Positions 1-9,325 of a DNA stretch of 64,000 bases are shown here, piece after piece. The stretch is from Draconibacterium mangrovi (GTDB lineage Bacteria > Bacteroidota > Bacteroidia > Bacteroidales > Prolixibacteraceae), in the NCBI RefSeq assembly GCF_010586825.1, contig NZ_JAAAGB010000002.1:62001-126000 (forward strand), read 5' to 3'. Every line of letters starts with the position of its first letter. The first letter of the stretch is position 1. The notes below the pieces were generated by a model. That model worked only from the letters and a program-made list of their open reading frames with translations, made no database searches and had not been told where the DNA came from. The translations under genes and the position numbers were made by a program.

Positions 1-351
1 GGTTTTTATTACAAGCGTTAAATCGGATAATTTACCAAAAAATGAATCTTCGAAAAGCGCCTTTCTTAAACGATACTTGGGAAATTCAATGGAATTATAG
101 GCCTTTCCGGTAAAACTGATCACTTTGTAATAGCGAAGAATAATTTTGTCTGCATCGTCGGAATATTCGATGTATTGATAATCGGCCACATGAAAATAAA
201 GGTACCACATGGAGAAAACTCCCAACCCGGCCAGTGCAAGCAGAACATGGTCGAGTAAAAACAGCGCCAGAATACCCAACGCAATTAGTATGGAAACCAG
301 GAAGAATATTTTTTTGATCTTCGAAACCTTTTCGGTGTTTTTTATTGTCAT
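1..351 (-). CDS. membrane protein of unknown function, 3' part outside window
   Basis: An open frame runs from an ATG at 351-349 to the window edge without a stop, giving 117 residues. The protein starts MTIKNTEKVSKIKKIFF and shows two adjacent hydrophobic stretches (about residues 15-33 and 36-56). A polar part follows that mixes aromatic and charged residues (YIEYSDDADKIILRYYKV), like the beta-rich cytoplasmic domain of small bacterial PH-like membrane proteins. That resemblance is only an impression. It is divergent from aroB with about 97 bases between the starts. The function is unknown; the start and the membrane segments are well supported. Confidence 0.7.
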   Translation of the reverse strand, partial: MTIKNTEKVSKIKKIFFLVSILIALGILALFLLDHVLLALAGLGVFSMWYLYFHVADYQYIEYSDDADKIILRYYKVISFTGKAYNSIEFPKYRLRKALFEDSFFGKLSDLTLVIKT

Positions 352-448
352 CGTTCGTTATTAAATATCTAAAACTATTGCCACGTGCACCCTTAAAAAA
401 AGGCAATGCCATTTTTATTGTAACTTTATCGCAATTTAGCAGCTACTT

Positions 449-1513
449 ATGGGAAATTCAAAAATTTACTCTAAAATAATTTACAGCCGAAAGTTGGAAC
501 AGGAACTTCAGGCTTATATCAATAACTATCCGAAGGGCAAAGTGTTTCTGGCAACCGAAGAAACCGTTGATAAACTTTGGGTGGCCAACCTGGATAATTT
601 TTTGGCAGAAAACAGCATTAAAAAAGTTGTTGTTCCGGCCGGTGAGCACAATAAAAAAATTGGTTCGGTTGAAACCATTTGGCAGTTTTTATCGGAAAAC
701 GAGGGCGACCGCAAATCCTTGCTTATTAATATTGGTGGAGGAATGCTTACCGATCTTGCCGGTTTTGCAGCCAGCACTTTTAAACGCGGTATCGATTTTC
801 TGAATGTGCCAACAACTTTGTTATCGCAGGTTGATGCCTCGGTGGGTGGGAAAACCGGGTTTAATTTTAACGGCTTAAAAAACGAAATTGGCGTATTTAA
901 AGAACCGGTTGCCGTTCTTATAAATACCGATTTTTTGAAAACCATTGATCGTAACAATTTTATTTCGGGGTTTGCCGAAATGATCAAACACGGATTGATT
1001 CACAGTCCTGAGCATTTGGCAGAGCTGAAAGATTTTGATTTCGATACTATTGATTACGATCTGTTGCAGGAAATTATTCGCCACTCGGTAAACGTGAAAG
1101 AATATTTCGTAGCCAACGACTTAACTGAAAATAATATCCGTAAAGCACTGAATTTCGGGCACACGGTTGGTCATGCTTTCGAAAGTCTGGCCATGAAACA
1201 AAACCGGCCCGTTTTGCATGGTTATGCCGTTGCTTACGCCATGATCGCTGAACTTTTTCTGTCGGTGAAAATGTGTGGCTTTCCGCAAGCCGATTGCGAT
1301 GAGCTGACCAATTGGATGTTGGATATTTACGGCAAATTCGAAATTGAAGAATCCGATTTTGAAGCTTTGTATCAATTAATGACACACGACAAAAAGAACG
1401 AATCGGGACGGATTAATTTTACACTTCTACCAAAAGTTGGCGAAATTGCCATCAACCAGAATTGCAGCAAAGAACTGATTCTGGAAGCGCTTAAATTCTA
1501 TAAAAGTCTGTAA
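449..1513 (+). CDS. aroB: 3-dehydroquinate synthase
   Basis: Second step of the shikimate pathway: DAHP is converted to 3-dehydroquinate, using NAD+ and a divalent metal in the cytosol. The 354 residues match the usual family length. The glycine-rich NAD-binding part GGGMLTDLAGFAA is near residue 95, followed by VPTTLLSQVDASVGGKTG near 122. Metal-site histidines appear in MIKHGLIHS (about 180) and FGHTVGHAFE (about 236). It is followed within 40 bases by aroA, so two shikimate genes are probably co-transcribed. The ATG at 449 gives a normal N-terminus. Family identity is clear. Confidence 0.95.
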   Translation: MGNSKIYSKIIYSRKLEQELQAYINNYPKGKVFLATEETVDKLWVANLDNFLAENSIKKVVVPAGEHNKKIGSVETIWQFLSENEGDRKSLLINIGGGMLTDLAGFAASTFKRGIDFLNVPTTLLSQVDASVGGKTGFNFNGLKNEIGVFKEPVAVLINTDFLKTIDRNNFISGFAEMIKHGLIHSPEHLAELKDFDFDTIDYDLLQEIIRHSVNVKEYFVANDLTENNIRKALNFGHTVGHAFESLAMKQNRPVLHGYAVAYAMIAELFLSVKMCGFPQADCDELTNWMLDIYGKFEIEESDFEALYQLMTHDKKNESGRINFTLLPKVGEIAINQNCSKELILEALKFYKSL

Positions 1514-1549
1514 TTGACAGACGGAATTAACCTCATTATTACATTTGAA

Positions 1550-2785
1550 ATGATTTACCAGGTAACTACCGACATAAAAGAAATTAAGGGAGCAATTAAT
1601 CTTCCGGCTTCAAAAAGTATAAGCAACCGGGCACTCATTATTAATGCTTTGAGTTACAGTCCGTATCCGATTCGAAACCTGTCGGACAGCGACGATACAA
1701 AAGTTCTGACGGCAGCATTGTTTTCAAACAGTAACAAATTCGATATCGGGCATGCCGGAACCGCGATGCGTTTTCTTACCGCTTTTCTGGCAAAAATTGT
1801 TGGCGAGTGGGAGATAACCGGATCGGAGCGCATGCAGCAACGCCCCATTTCTATTTTAGTAGATGCGCTAAATAAACTGGGAGCGCAAATTGAGTACTTG
1901 GGCAATGAGGGCTGTCCGCCGCTGAAGATTTTGGGTTCGCATTTAAAAGGGCAAACCATTGAGTTGGATGGAAGTGTATCGAGCCAGTATATTTCGGCGC
2001 TTTTGCTAATTGCTCCAACCATTGAAAACGGACTGACTTTAAAGCTAAAAGGCAACATCACATCGCGGTCGTACATAAAACTTACGCTGGAATTGATGGC
2101 AAAATTTGGCATTCAGTACCGCTGGGACGATAACGTGATTTTTGTGCCGGAACAAAAATATTTTGCCCTCGATTTTACCTGCGAAGCCGACTGGTCGGGT
2201 GCTTCCTACTGGTACCAGATTATGGCCCTGGTTGACAATGGCGAGCTATTGCTGGAAAATCTTTTACTCGATAGTTTGCAGGGCGATGCCAACATTGCCG
2301 CCTGGTTTGAGCAGTTTGGACTTACTTCAACACAAAAAGAAGAGGGTGTTCTCTTGGAAAAGCACAAAAACCGACAGCCGGAGAAACTGGTACTTGATTT
2401 TATTGAAAATCCCGATGTGGCGCAAACCATGGCGTGTTTGTGTGTGGCTAAAAATATTCCGTTTCACTTTTCAGGTTTAAAAACTTTGAAGATCAAAGAA
2501 ACCGATCGGATTACGGCGCTGCAAAACGAGTTGGCAAAATTTGGTGCGTCCATAGCCGAACCTCAGTTTGGAGAACTGGCCTGGGATGGAAAGCTGGACC
2601 AGGAACAACAGGAAGAAAATCCAATTATAAATACCTACCACGATCACCGAATGGCACTGGCTTTTGCGCCAATGGTTTTAGCGGGCTTTTCGATGCGAAT
2701 TGATGATCCGATGGTGGTTTCCAAATCGTACCCCGGTTTCTGGGAAGACCTGAAACAGGTGGGGTTTTCGATTGAAGCGGATTAG
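1550..2785 (+). CDS. aroA: 3-phosphoshikimate 1-carboxyvinyltransferase (EPSP synthase)
   Basis: Transfers enolpyruvate from PEP to shikimate-3-phosphate, the sixth shikimate step. The N-terminal LPASKSISNRALIINAL carries the substrate-binding lysine and arginine. GHAGTAMRFL (about residue 67) matches the PEP/glyphosate-site loop, and YHDHRMALAFAPM and SKSYPGFWEDL are near the C-terminus. An upstream in-frame TTG at 1514 directly follows the aroB stop, but the ATG at 1550 starts the family-typical MIYQVTT, so I chose it (411 residues). In GHAGTAMRFL the usual second-position Asn is replaced by His, as in some Bacteroidota homologues. Transcription probably continues from aroB. Confidence 0.94.
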   Translation: MIYQVTTDIKEIKGAINLPASKSISNRALIINALSYSPYPIRNLSDSDDTKVLTAALFSNSNKFDIGHAGTAMRFLTAFLAKIVGEWEITGSERMQQRPISILVDALNKLGAQIEYLGNEGCPPLKILGSHLKGQTIELDGSVSSQYISALLLIAPTIENGLTLKLKGNITSRSYIKLTLELMAKFGIQYRWDDNVIFVPEQKYFALDFTCEADWSGASYWYQIMALVDNGELLLENLLLDSLQGDANIAAWFEQFGLTSTQKEEGVLLEKHKNRQPEKLVLDFIENPDVAQTMACLCVAKNIPFHFSGLKTLKIKETDRITALQNELAKFGASIAEPQFGELAWDGKLDQEQQEENPIINTYHDHRMALAFAPMVLAGFSMRIDDPMVVSKSYPGFWEDLKQVGFSIEAD

Positions 2786-2870
2786 AACGCCGGTGACGCT
2801 GATTGAGAAGATAATCGCTGATAAAACGCTGTGAAAATCATTTTTATCAGTGTCATCAGCGTTCTAAATC
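2783..2870. terminator. imperfect inverted repeat between convergent genes
   Basis: The stretch right after the aroA stop (about 2783-2802) and the stretch at about 2847-2866 form a 20-base imperfect inverted repeat (about 16 of 20 pairs). The short motif GCTGAT recurs inside it. It separates aroA from the convergent membrane acyltransferase and could stop transcription from both sides. It also resembles the interspersed GCTGAT/ATCAGCG repeats seen in many bacterial genomes, so it may be a repeat element used as a terminator. Confidence 0.45.
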
Positions 2871-3965
2871 TTATAGTTTTATAAATATCTTCTTCTTATA
2901 AAGGATCCAGGCCGGAATAAAATTGAAGCCAATAAACAGGGCGGCATACAAAAAGCTGCCCATTTCCATACTCCAACCGGCATTTTCAAACCAATTCATC
3001 CAGTGGTTGTTTAAGCTGCTTCCACCAAATTTCCAGGAATAAAAAGGCATACGCCACACATCGGCCAGTACATAAACGGCAATGGCATTCGATCCAAATA
3101 TAATTCCCGGTTTGGTTAAACGTGTACGGCCAAGCATATCTACAAAAAAGATGCTCACAGCTAGAACCATTCCTGCCAGTCCCGAAGTAACCAACACAAA
3201 CGAACTGGTCCAGATGTTTTTATTAATGGGGAAAATGTAATTCCAGAAATAGCCGATAATAAAAGCAAAGAACGAAAAGGCGAAAAGGTAAATTACTTTT
3301 CGTTCCGCAGTCATTTTGCTCAGTACTAAATGACCTGCCAGCATTCCGGTAATTCCGGTGGCAATGGCCGGAAGTGTACTTAGCAGCCCTTCCGGATCCC
3401 AGGTTTTCTGCCATAGATAACCGGGCAGGAATTTGCTGTCGACCCAGGCAGCAATATTGGCACCGGGTTCCAGCATTACTTTGCCGTAACCCGGAGTAGG
3501 TATGAACATCATTACCAGCCAGTAAATTACAAGCAAAGCACCGGCAACAATGGCCTGAGTTTTCCATTTCGAGTTCAGGAATAAAAAGGCACAGGCAAAA
3601 AATACGATGGCAATGCGCTGCAGTACTCCGGCAATCCGTACATCTTCAAAACTAAAACTGGGGAACAACCAAAGCAAAATACCAACAGCAAATATTTTTA
3701 CGGAACGAAAAACGATTTTCCTGTACATCGGGCCTTTGTCAACACCTGCGTTCAGTCGTTTGGTGTACGCCAATGCGATGGACACGCCAACGATAAATAT
3801 AAAAAACGGAAATATCAGATCAGTGGGTGTTAAGCCGTTCCAGCTGGCGTGTTCCAGCGGCGGATAAATATGTGCCCAGGTGGCAGGATTGTTTACCATG
3901 ATCATTGCGGCAATCGTAAATCCGCGGAAGGCATCAAGCGAAATAAGTCTCTTAAATTCAGCCAT
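2871..3965 (-). CDS. HGSNAT-like membrane acyltransferase (COG4299 type)
   Basis: An integral membrane protein of 364 residues with about ten hydrophobic segments. The N-terminal ISLDAFRGFTIAAMIMVNNP followed by LTPTDLIFPFFIFIVGVS is the signature of the heparan-alpha-glucosaminide N-acetyltransferase-like family (COG4299). Members are thought to move an acetyl group across the membrane onto sugars, and in Bacteroidota they often lie near glycan or N-acetylglucosamine genes. No such neighbour is present here, so the substrate is unknown. It is a single gene, convergent with aroA. Family assignment is firm and the activity is inferred. Confidence 0.85.
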   Translation of the reverse strand: MAEFKRLISLDAFRGFTIAAMIMVNNPATWAHIYPPLEHASWNGLTPTDLIFPFFIFIVGVSIALAYTKRLNAGVDKGPMYRKIVFRSVKIFAVGILLWLFPSFSFEDVRIAGVLQRIAIVFFACAFLFLNSKWKTQAIVAGALLVIYWLVMMFIPTPGYGKVMLEPGANIAAWVDSKFLPGYLWQKTWDPEGLLSTLPAIATGITGMLAGHLVLSKMTAERKVIYLFAFSFFAFIIGYFWNYIFPINKNIWTSSFVLVTSGLAGMVLAVSIFFVDMLGRTRLTKPGIIFGSNAIAVYVLADVWRMPFYSWKFGGSSLNNHWMNWFENAGWSMEMGSFLYAALFIGFNFIPAWILYKKKIFIKL

Positions 3966-4147
3966 TTTGTTTATTTGGTTTAGTAAAATATTCTAATAGG
4001 CTTAAAATTGTTTTTAAAAATATTAGAAAGTCAAACTTAGCAAAAATATTGTGATGAAAAAGATGGCCGTTTAAAATTATTCGGGGAACTCAAAAATATG
4101 AGAACGAGGCTTGATTCGAATTTTCTCCTCCTGACATGAGGAGTACC

Positions 4148-4382
4148 CGGCTATGCCCGGCAATGTCATTAAGTTAAGGCTGTAAGCCTATGTTAATTCA
4201 GCCCAAGGCAATGCCATGGGGACAAGGATTGATGTTTTTGGTCGCCCTGAAAGGGCAGCTAAATTGCCCTTTCAGGGCGCTGTTCTTGTTTGTTGCATAT
4301 TCCCCAATGCAACGCATTGGGCTGAAATAAATATGACTTTCAGTCATTCTGCTCTTAACTTAATGACATTGCTATGCCGGGG
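4148..4382. repeat. MITE/REP-like cassette with 19-bp terminal inverted repeats and internal hairpins
   Basis: Positions 4160-4178 and 4354-4372 are perfect 19-base inverted repeats, each flanked outside by CCGG-containing sequence. Inside are several perfect or near-perfect hairpins. The 14-base arms at 4244-4257 and 4265-4278 are built on GCCCTGAAAGGGC. The arms at 4303-4310 and 4314-4321 read CCCAATGC/GCATTGGG. A small stem lies at 4177-4189. It occupies most of the 461-base gap between the acyltransferase and tadA. No credible gene is present in it. The layout suggests a non-autonomous mobile or REP-type element, not a simple terminator. Confidence 0.6.
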
Positions 4383-4426
4383 AGGTTGTGTAAAATAGAT
4401 GTTGTGGATGATAAGGTCTGAGCCTT

Positions 4427-4873
4427 TTATTTCCGTTTTTTCTGAAAAAACTCCTGCAACAATTCAGCGCACTCGGTTTCAAAAATGCCGCTAACAATTT
4501 CTGTTTTTGGATGAAGTGCTTTGGCTGCAAATTTTTTAAAACCACGTTTTTCATCGGAAGCGCCATAAACGATTTTGCCAATTTGCGACCAGCCCAATGC
4601 GCCGGCACACATTACGCAGGGTTCGAGCGTAACATACAAGGTACAGTCGTTCAGGTATTTTCCACCCAATAAGTTGGCAGCAGCAGTAATGGCCTGCATC
4701 TCGGCGTGTGCTGTTACATCATTCAGGGTTTCGGTAAGGTTGTGGGCGCGTGCAATTATCTTTCCTTTTGACACTACCACTGCTCCAACCGGAATTTCGC
4801 CTTCGTCAAAAGCCTGAACAGCTTCTGCAAAGGCTTTTTTCATAAAATATTCGTCGTTAAACGGTTCAATCAT
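4427..4873 (-). CDS. tadA: tRNA adenosine(34) deaminase
   Basis: Deaminates adenosine 34 to inosine in the anticodon of tRNA-Arg(ACG). The 148-residue protein has the zinc-dependent cytidine/adenosine deaminase fold. HAE at residues 56-58 carries the zinc ligand and catalytic Glu, and PCVMC at 85-89 carries the two zinc cysteines. IPVGAVVV near residue 27 is also typical. Related Bacteroidota proteins are sometimes annotated simply as nucleoside deaminase or guanine deaminase, so substrate is inferred from length and motifs. It stands alone, with a palindromic repeat element on each side. Confidence 0.88.
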   Translation of the reverse strand: MIEPFNDEYFMKKAFAEAVQAFDEGEIPVGAVVVSKGKIIARAHNLTETLNDVTAHAEMQAITAAANLLGGKYLNDCTLYVTLEPCVMCAGALGWSQIGKIVYGASDEKRGFKKFAAKALHPKTEIVSGIFETECAELLQEFFQKKRK

Positions 4874-4881
4874 AATTTTTT

Positions 4882-5029
4882 ATTTAGCCCCGTCCTTTAG
4901 GGCGGGGTTTCTAAATTCGCGATGAAGATAGAATTTTTAGGATTTTTGTACTTTAAATCAGAATACAAAAATCCTAAAAATTCTTGAATGTTCCTTTTTT
5001 TGTCCCCGCCCTAAAGGACGGGGCTAAAT
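4882..5029. repeat. palindromic REP/BIME-like element
   Basis: Two perfect 26-base inverted arms (4882-4907 and 5004-5029), each beginning or ending ATTTAGCCCCGTCC, enclose a second perfect 20-base inverted pair (4931-4950 and 4964-4983) with a 13-base loop. Each outer arm is itself a hairpin, with CCCCGTCCT pairing to AGGGCGGGG apart from one wobble. Two REP-like units head to head form a structure of about 148 bases between the divergent tadA and aspS starts. It may contain or disturb their promoters; the aspS promoter should lie in 5030-5140. Confidence 0.7.
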
Positions 5030-5140
5030 ATATTCGTTTTTAGAGCAACTGCTGTACAATTCCCCGAAAAGCTGCCAAATGTTTCCGGTTTAATTGCCAA
5101 AATATCACTATTTTCGCGGCGTAAATAAAAGAAAGATATC

Positions 5141-6898
5141 ATGTACAGAACACATACTTGTGGCGAACTTCGAATTGAGAATGCAGGAAATGAAGTAACT
5201 CTGGCCGGTTGGGTGCAACGCGTCCGCGACCTGGGAGCCATGACTTTTGTTGACTTACGCGACCGCTACGGCATTACGCAGCTGGTGGTTGACGAGAATA
5301 CCGATAAAGCGGTTGCAGTTGCAATTGTGGAGCTGGGACGCGAATTTGTGATCCAGGCAATAGGAACAGTTCGCGAGCGTCAGAGCAAAAACAAAAATAT
5401 ACCAACCGGTGAAGTGGAAATTGCTTTGTCGGAAATTAACGTGTTAAGCCCGGCAGAACTTCCGCCGTTTACCATTCAGGATGATACTGATGGTGGCGAC
5501 GACCTGCGGATGAAATACCGTTACCTCGATTTACGCCGCGATGCAGTACGTGAAAACCTGGTGTTACGCTCGAAAATGGCACATGCCGTTCGTAATTACC
5601 TGAACTCAAAAGATTTTATTGAAACAGAAACGCCGGTATTAATTAAATCGACTCCGGAAGGAGCGCGCGATTTTATTGTGCCGTCGCGTATGAATGAAGG
5701 CCAGTTTTATGCACTGCCACAATCGCCACAAACCTTTAAACAGCTGTTGATGATTGCCGGTTTCGACCGATACTATCAGATCGTAAAATGTTTCCGAGAC
5801 GAAGACCTGCGTGCCGACCGTCAGCCGGAGTTTACACAAATCGACTGCGAAATGTCGTTCGTTGAGCAGAAAGACGTGCTGGAAATGTTTGAAGGATTAA
5901 CCCGCCACATGTTCAAAGAAACGCTGAATGTGGAAGTGGATGAGTTCCCATGGATGCCTTATTCTGAAGCCATGGAGAAATACGGATCGGACAAACCCGA
6001 CACCCGTTTCGAAATGCTGATCAACGATATTACCGAAACCGTAAAAGGAAAGGATTTTGTGGTGTTCGACTCGGCTGAATACATTGGTGCTATTTGTGCC
6101 AAAGGATGTGCCGAATACACACGTAAACAACTCGACGGATTGACCAATTGGGTAAAACGCCCGCAAATTGGTGCCAAAGGTTTGGTTTATGTGAAATGTA
6201 ACGAAGACGGTACGTTTAAATCGTCGGTAGATAAATTTTACTCGCAAGACGACCTGAAGGCGTGGGCAGAAAAAACAGGAGCCGAAGCCGGCGACCTGAT
6301 CCTGGTAATGAGTGGCGACAAAAAACACATGTTGGATGCCCTTGGCGAGTTGCGCCTTGAAATGGGTAAACAACTTGGTCTGCGTGACAAAAATGTGTTT
6401 AAACCTTTGTGGGTTGTCGACTTCCCGTTATTGGAGTGGGACGAAGAATCAAAACGTTTTTACGCGATGCACCACCCGTTCACTTCTCCAAAACCGGAGG
6501 ATATTGAACTAATGGATACCGATCCGGGTAAAGTCCGTGCCAATGCCTACGACCTTGTAATTAATGGTGTTGAAATTGGTGGTGGTTCGGTTCGTATTTT
6601 CGATTCGGAACTGCAGTCGAAAATGTTCAGCCTGCTAGGCTTTACAAAAGAAGAGGCCGAAGCACAGTTTGGCTTCCTCATGAAAGCCTTTAAATTCGGT
6701 GCGCCGCCACATGCCGGAATTGCTTTTGGTTTCGACCGTTTGGTATCGTTATTTGCCGGTTTGGATACGATCCGCGACGTTATTGCTTTCCCGAAAAACA
6801 ATGCGGGCCGCGACGTAATGATCGATTCGCCATCGGCAGTTGCCGAAGCTCAGTTGGACGAGTTGAATTTGAAACTGAATCTGAAAGAAAAGAAGTAA
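5141..6898 (+). CDS. aspS: aspartyl-tRNA synthetase
   Basis: Charges tRNA-Asp with aspartate. The 585 residues match the bacterial-type enzyme. It has an N-terminal OB-fold anticodon-binding domain (about 1-110, starting [11 protein letters not shown]), then the class II catalytic core with [18 protein letters not shown] as motif 2. The bacterial GAD insertion lies at about 290-410, and motif 3 [15 protein letters not shown] is near residue 525. The core residues look intact. It is a single gene with its own downstream hairpin terminator. Whether it also charges tRNA-Asn (non-discriminating type) cannot be decided by eye. Confidence 0.96.
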   Translation: MYRTHTCGELRIENAGNEVTLAGWVQRVRDLGAMTFVDLRDRYGITQLVVDENTDKAVAVAIVELGREFVIQAIGTVRERQSKNKNIPTGEVEIALSEINVLSPAELPPFTIQDDTDGGDDLRMKYRYLDLRRDAVRENLVLRSKMAHAVRNYLNSKDFIETETPVLIKSTPEGARDFIVPSRMNEGQFYALPQSPQTFKQLLMIAGFDRYYQIVKCFRDEDLRADRQPEFTQIDCEMSFVEQKDVLEMFEGLTRHMFKETLNVEVDEFPWMPYSEAMEKYGSDKPDTRFEMLINDITETVKGKDFVVFDSAEYIGAICAKGCAEYTRKQLDGLTNWVKRPQIGAKGLVYVKCNEDGTFKSSVDKFYSQDDLKAWAEKTGAEAGDLILVMSGDKKHMLDALGELRLEMGKQLGLRDKNVFKPLWVVDFPLLEWDEESKRFYAMHHPFTSPKPEDIELMDTDPGKVRANAYDLVINGVEIGGGSVRIFDSELQSKMFSLLGFTKEEAEAQFGFLMKAFKFGAPPHAGIAFGFDRLVSLFAGLDTIRDVIAFPKNNAGRDVMIDSPSAVAEAQLDELNLKLNLKEKK

Positions 6899-6922
6899 TT
6901 TCTACCACATACAATTGATTTA

Positions 6923-6948
6923 AAGGAGCCTTCTCGGGCTCCTTTTTT
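6923..6948 (+). terminator. rho-independent terminator of aspS
   Basis: AGGAGCC and GGCTCCT pair around a five- to six-base loop and are followed by a T run. The hairpin lies 25 bases after the aspS stop. Confidence 0.8.
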
Positions 6949-7010
6949 GTTGAAACCGTTAAATCTGACGAAGAATAACAAAAGATTGTATTGGTGATTG
7001 AACTTCCGGT

Positions 7011-7018
7011 TAATTTTG
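7011..7018 (+). promoter_or_regulatory. candidate -7 box (TAnnTTTG) of the Nfn-like gene
   Basis: TAATTTTG fits the Bacteroidota -7 consensus TAnnTTTG and lies 46 bases before the ATG at 7064. TTG-containing sequence at about 6986-6993 could serve as the -33 box. The assignment rests on consensus and position only. Confidence 0.45.
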
Positions 7019-7063
7019 CACGAAAATCAAAAAACAGACAGCCAACCTTGACTGATAAAAATT

Positions 7064-9325
7064 ATGCATAAAATATTACGTAAAAGAATTCTGAATCCTG
7101 CCGTTGAGGAGATCGTTGTGGAAGCGCCATACGTAGCCAGGAAATGCCAACCCGGACAATTCATTATCATTATTGTGGAAGAAGGAGGCGAACGCATCCC
7201 GCTAACCATTGCCGACTTTAACCGCGAAGAGCAGTCGGTAACAATGATTTACCAGGTTGTGGGGCACTCAACGCAATTGCTTCAGCAAAAAAATGTTGGG
7301 GATTATCTGAGTGATGTTGCCGGCCCGTTGGGTTTGCCTTGTGTCGATCATAAACCGAAAAGAGTTCTTGGAATCGGCGGAGGTGTTGGTGCGGCTCCTT
7401 TGTATCCTCAAATAAAAATGCATGCCGAAAACAATGCAGAAATTGACGTTGTTTTAGGAGGCCGAAGTGCCGAATTTGTAATTCTGCAGGAGGAATTCTC
7501 GAAACAGGCGAAGAACGTATTTGTAGCTACCGATGATGGAAGCCTCGGAACGAAAGGTTTTGTTACCACTATCGTTCAGAAATTGCTGGAAGAAGGAAAT
7601 CAGTACGATGAAATAATCGCTATTGGACCTATTCCGATGATGAAGGCGGTGGTGAACGTGGTAAAACCATTTAATATTCCGATCTCGGTTTCACTAAATC
7701 CTTTGATGGTGGATGGTACCGGAATGTGTGGAGGTTGCCGTGTTTCCATTGACGGAAAAACAAAATTTGCCTGTGTTGACGGTCCCGATTTTAATGGTTA
7801 TGATGTGGATTTCGACGAAATTACCAGCCGCCAGGGAATGTACAAAGACCAGGAGAACGGTCATAATTGCCGAATCGGTTTGTCGGCTGAAAATACGATC
7901 GTAGCAAAGAAAGTAGCGCCAATCGCTGCCCAAATGAAAGGCAAGTTTAATATGCAGCCGCTTAGAACGCCAATGCCGGAGCTTGACCCGATTGAACGAA
8001 GTAAATCGTTTGGCGAAGTGGCAATGGGTTATTCAGTGGAAGAGGCCATAAACGAAGCGAAACGTTGCATCCAGTGTAAACGACCTTCGTGTGTAAGCGG
8101 TTGCCCGGTAAATGTGCAAATCCCCGAGTTTATCGGTCATATTGCCGAAGGCGATTTTCAGGAAGCCTACAAAAGCATAAAATCATATAATAGTCTGCCG
8201 GCCGTTTGTGGTCGCGTGTGCCCGCAGGAAAACCAGTGCGAAGCGATTTGTGTTCGTGGTAAAAAAGATGAACCTGTGGCGATCGGTCGTTTGGAACGTT
8301 TTATTGCCGATTATGCGCGTGAAAATAACTTTGAAGAAGAACTTCCGCAGTACAACTCAGGAAGGAAAGTGGCTGTAATTGGCGCCGGTCCTGCAGGAAT
8401 TGCATGTGCCGGCGAGTTGGCAAAAAAAGGTCACGAGGTGGTTGTATTTGAAGCACTTCACACGCCCGGCGGAGTATTGATGTACGGTATTCCGGAATTT
8501 CGCTTACCCAAACAAATCGTACGCGAAGAAATCGACTCCATCAAAAAAATGGGCGTTAAAATTGAGAAAAACGTAATCGTAGGAAAATCGTTAACGGTGG
8601 AAGATTTGAAGGAAGATGGTTTTGAAGCCATATTTATTTCTACCGGAGCAGGATTGCCACGATTCCTGAATATCGATGGTGAAAACCTGAATGGTGTTTA
8701 TTCGGCGAACGAATTTCTCACCCGTGTGAACCTTATGGAATCTTTTAAACGGGAAACGCCAAGCCCGGTGCAGAAAGGCGATAAAGTTGCTGTTGTTGGT
8801 GGTGGTAACGTAGCTATGGATGCCTGCCGAACTGCCCTGCGTTTAGGAGCCGGGGAGGTTTATATCATTTACCGACGCGGAGAAGATGAACTGCCTGCGC
8901 GAGCTGAAGAAATTGAACATGCAAAAGAAGAAGGCATTCAGTTTAAGTTGCTTGCCAATCCTGTAAAAATTCATGACAATGGTAACGGTTGGGTAGGAGC
9001 GATCGAAAATCAGCAAATGGAATTGGGCGAGCCCGATGCATCAGGACGTAGAAGACCGGTTGCGATAGAAGGAGAGACTTTTATGCTCGATGTAAATAAG
9101 GTTGTAATTGCAGTGGGGCAGTCGCCAAACCCGTTGATTACACAAAGCACTAAAGGGCTTGATTTGCATTCGTGGGGTGGTATTATCGTTGACGAGCAAA
9201 CCATGAAAACAAGTATGGAAAGTGTGTATGCCGGTGGCGATGTTGTTACCGGAGCAGCAACAGTAATTTTGGCCATGGGTGCGGGAAAAACCGCCGCACA
9301 AGCTATCGATACGCAATTGAATTAG
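7064..9325 (+). CDS. fused Nfn/Sud-type oxidoreductase (FNR-like subunit plus GltD-like subunit)
   Basis: A 753-residue natural fusion of two proteins that are separate in many bacteria. The first part (about 1-280) is a ferredoxin-NADP reductase/DHODB-like flavoprotein with the [2Fe-2S] cysteines CGGCR near 221 and a later Cys near 237. The second part is GltD-like. Its iron-sulfur cysteine clusters are CIQCKRPSCVSGCP near 334 and VCGRVCPQENQCEAIC near 384. An FAD site GAGPAGIACAGELAKKGH is near 440, and the NADPH site GGGNVAMDACRTALRLGA is near 579. Known relatives are NfnAB (electron-bifurcating transhydrogenase) and sulfide dehydrogenase SudBA. No glutamate synthase large subunit lies nearby, which favours an Nfn-like role. 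Usual database name: bifunctional DHODB/GltD protein. Confidence 0.9.
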   Translation: MHKILRKRILNPAVEEIVVEAPYVARKCQPGQFIIIIVEEGGERIPLTIADFNREEQSVTMIYQVVGHSTQLLQQKNVGDYLSDVAGPLGLPCVDHKPKRVLGIGGGVGAAPLYPQIKMHAENNAEIDVVLGGRSAEFVILQEEFSKQAKNVFVATDDGSLGTKGFVTTIVQKLLEEGNQYDEIIAIGPIPMMKAVVNVVKPFNIPISVSLNPLMVDGTGMCGGCRVSIDGKTKFACVDGPDFNGYDVDFDEITSRQGMYKDQENGHNCRIGLSAENTIVAKKVAPIAAQMKGKFNMQPLRTPMPELDPIERSKSFGEVAMGYSVEEAINEAKRCIQCKRPSCVSGCPVNVQIPEFIGHIAEGDFQEAYKSIKSYNSLPAVCGRVCPQENQCEAICVRGKKDEPVAIGRLERFIADYARENNFEEELPQYNSGRKVAVIGAGPAGIACAGELAKKGHEVVVFEALHTPGGVLMYGIPEFRLPKQIVREEIDSIKKMGVKIEKNVIVGKSLTVEDLKEDGFEAIFISTGAGLPRFLNIDGENLNGVYSANEFLTRVNLMESFKRETPSPVQKGDKVAVVGGGNVAMDACRTALRLGAGEVYIIYRRGEDELPARAEEIEHAKEEGIQFKLLANPVKIHDNGNGWVGAIENQQMELGEPDASGRRRPVAIEGETFMLDVNKVVIAVGQSPNPLITQSTKGLDLHSWGGIIVDEQTMKTSMESVYAGGDVVTGAATVILAMGAGKTAAQAIDTQLN

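Noticed and set aside
95-412. 105-codon minus-strand frame at the left edge
   Set aside because: It is the wrong frame; the frame starting at 351 continues to the window edge and encodes a normal membrane protein.
4216-4398. 60-codon frame on the plus strand
   Set aside because: It lies completely inside the palindromic cassette; its composition follows the repeats and it has no family pattern.
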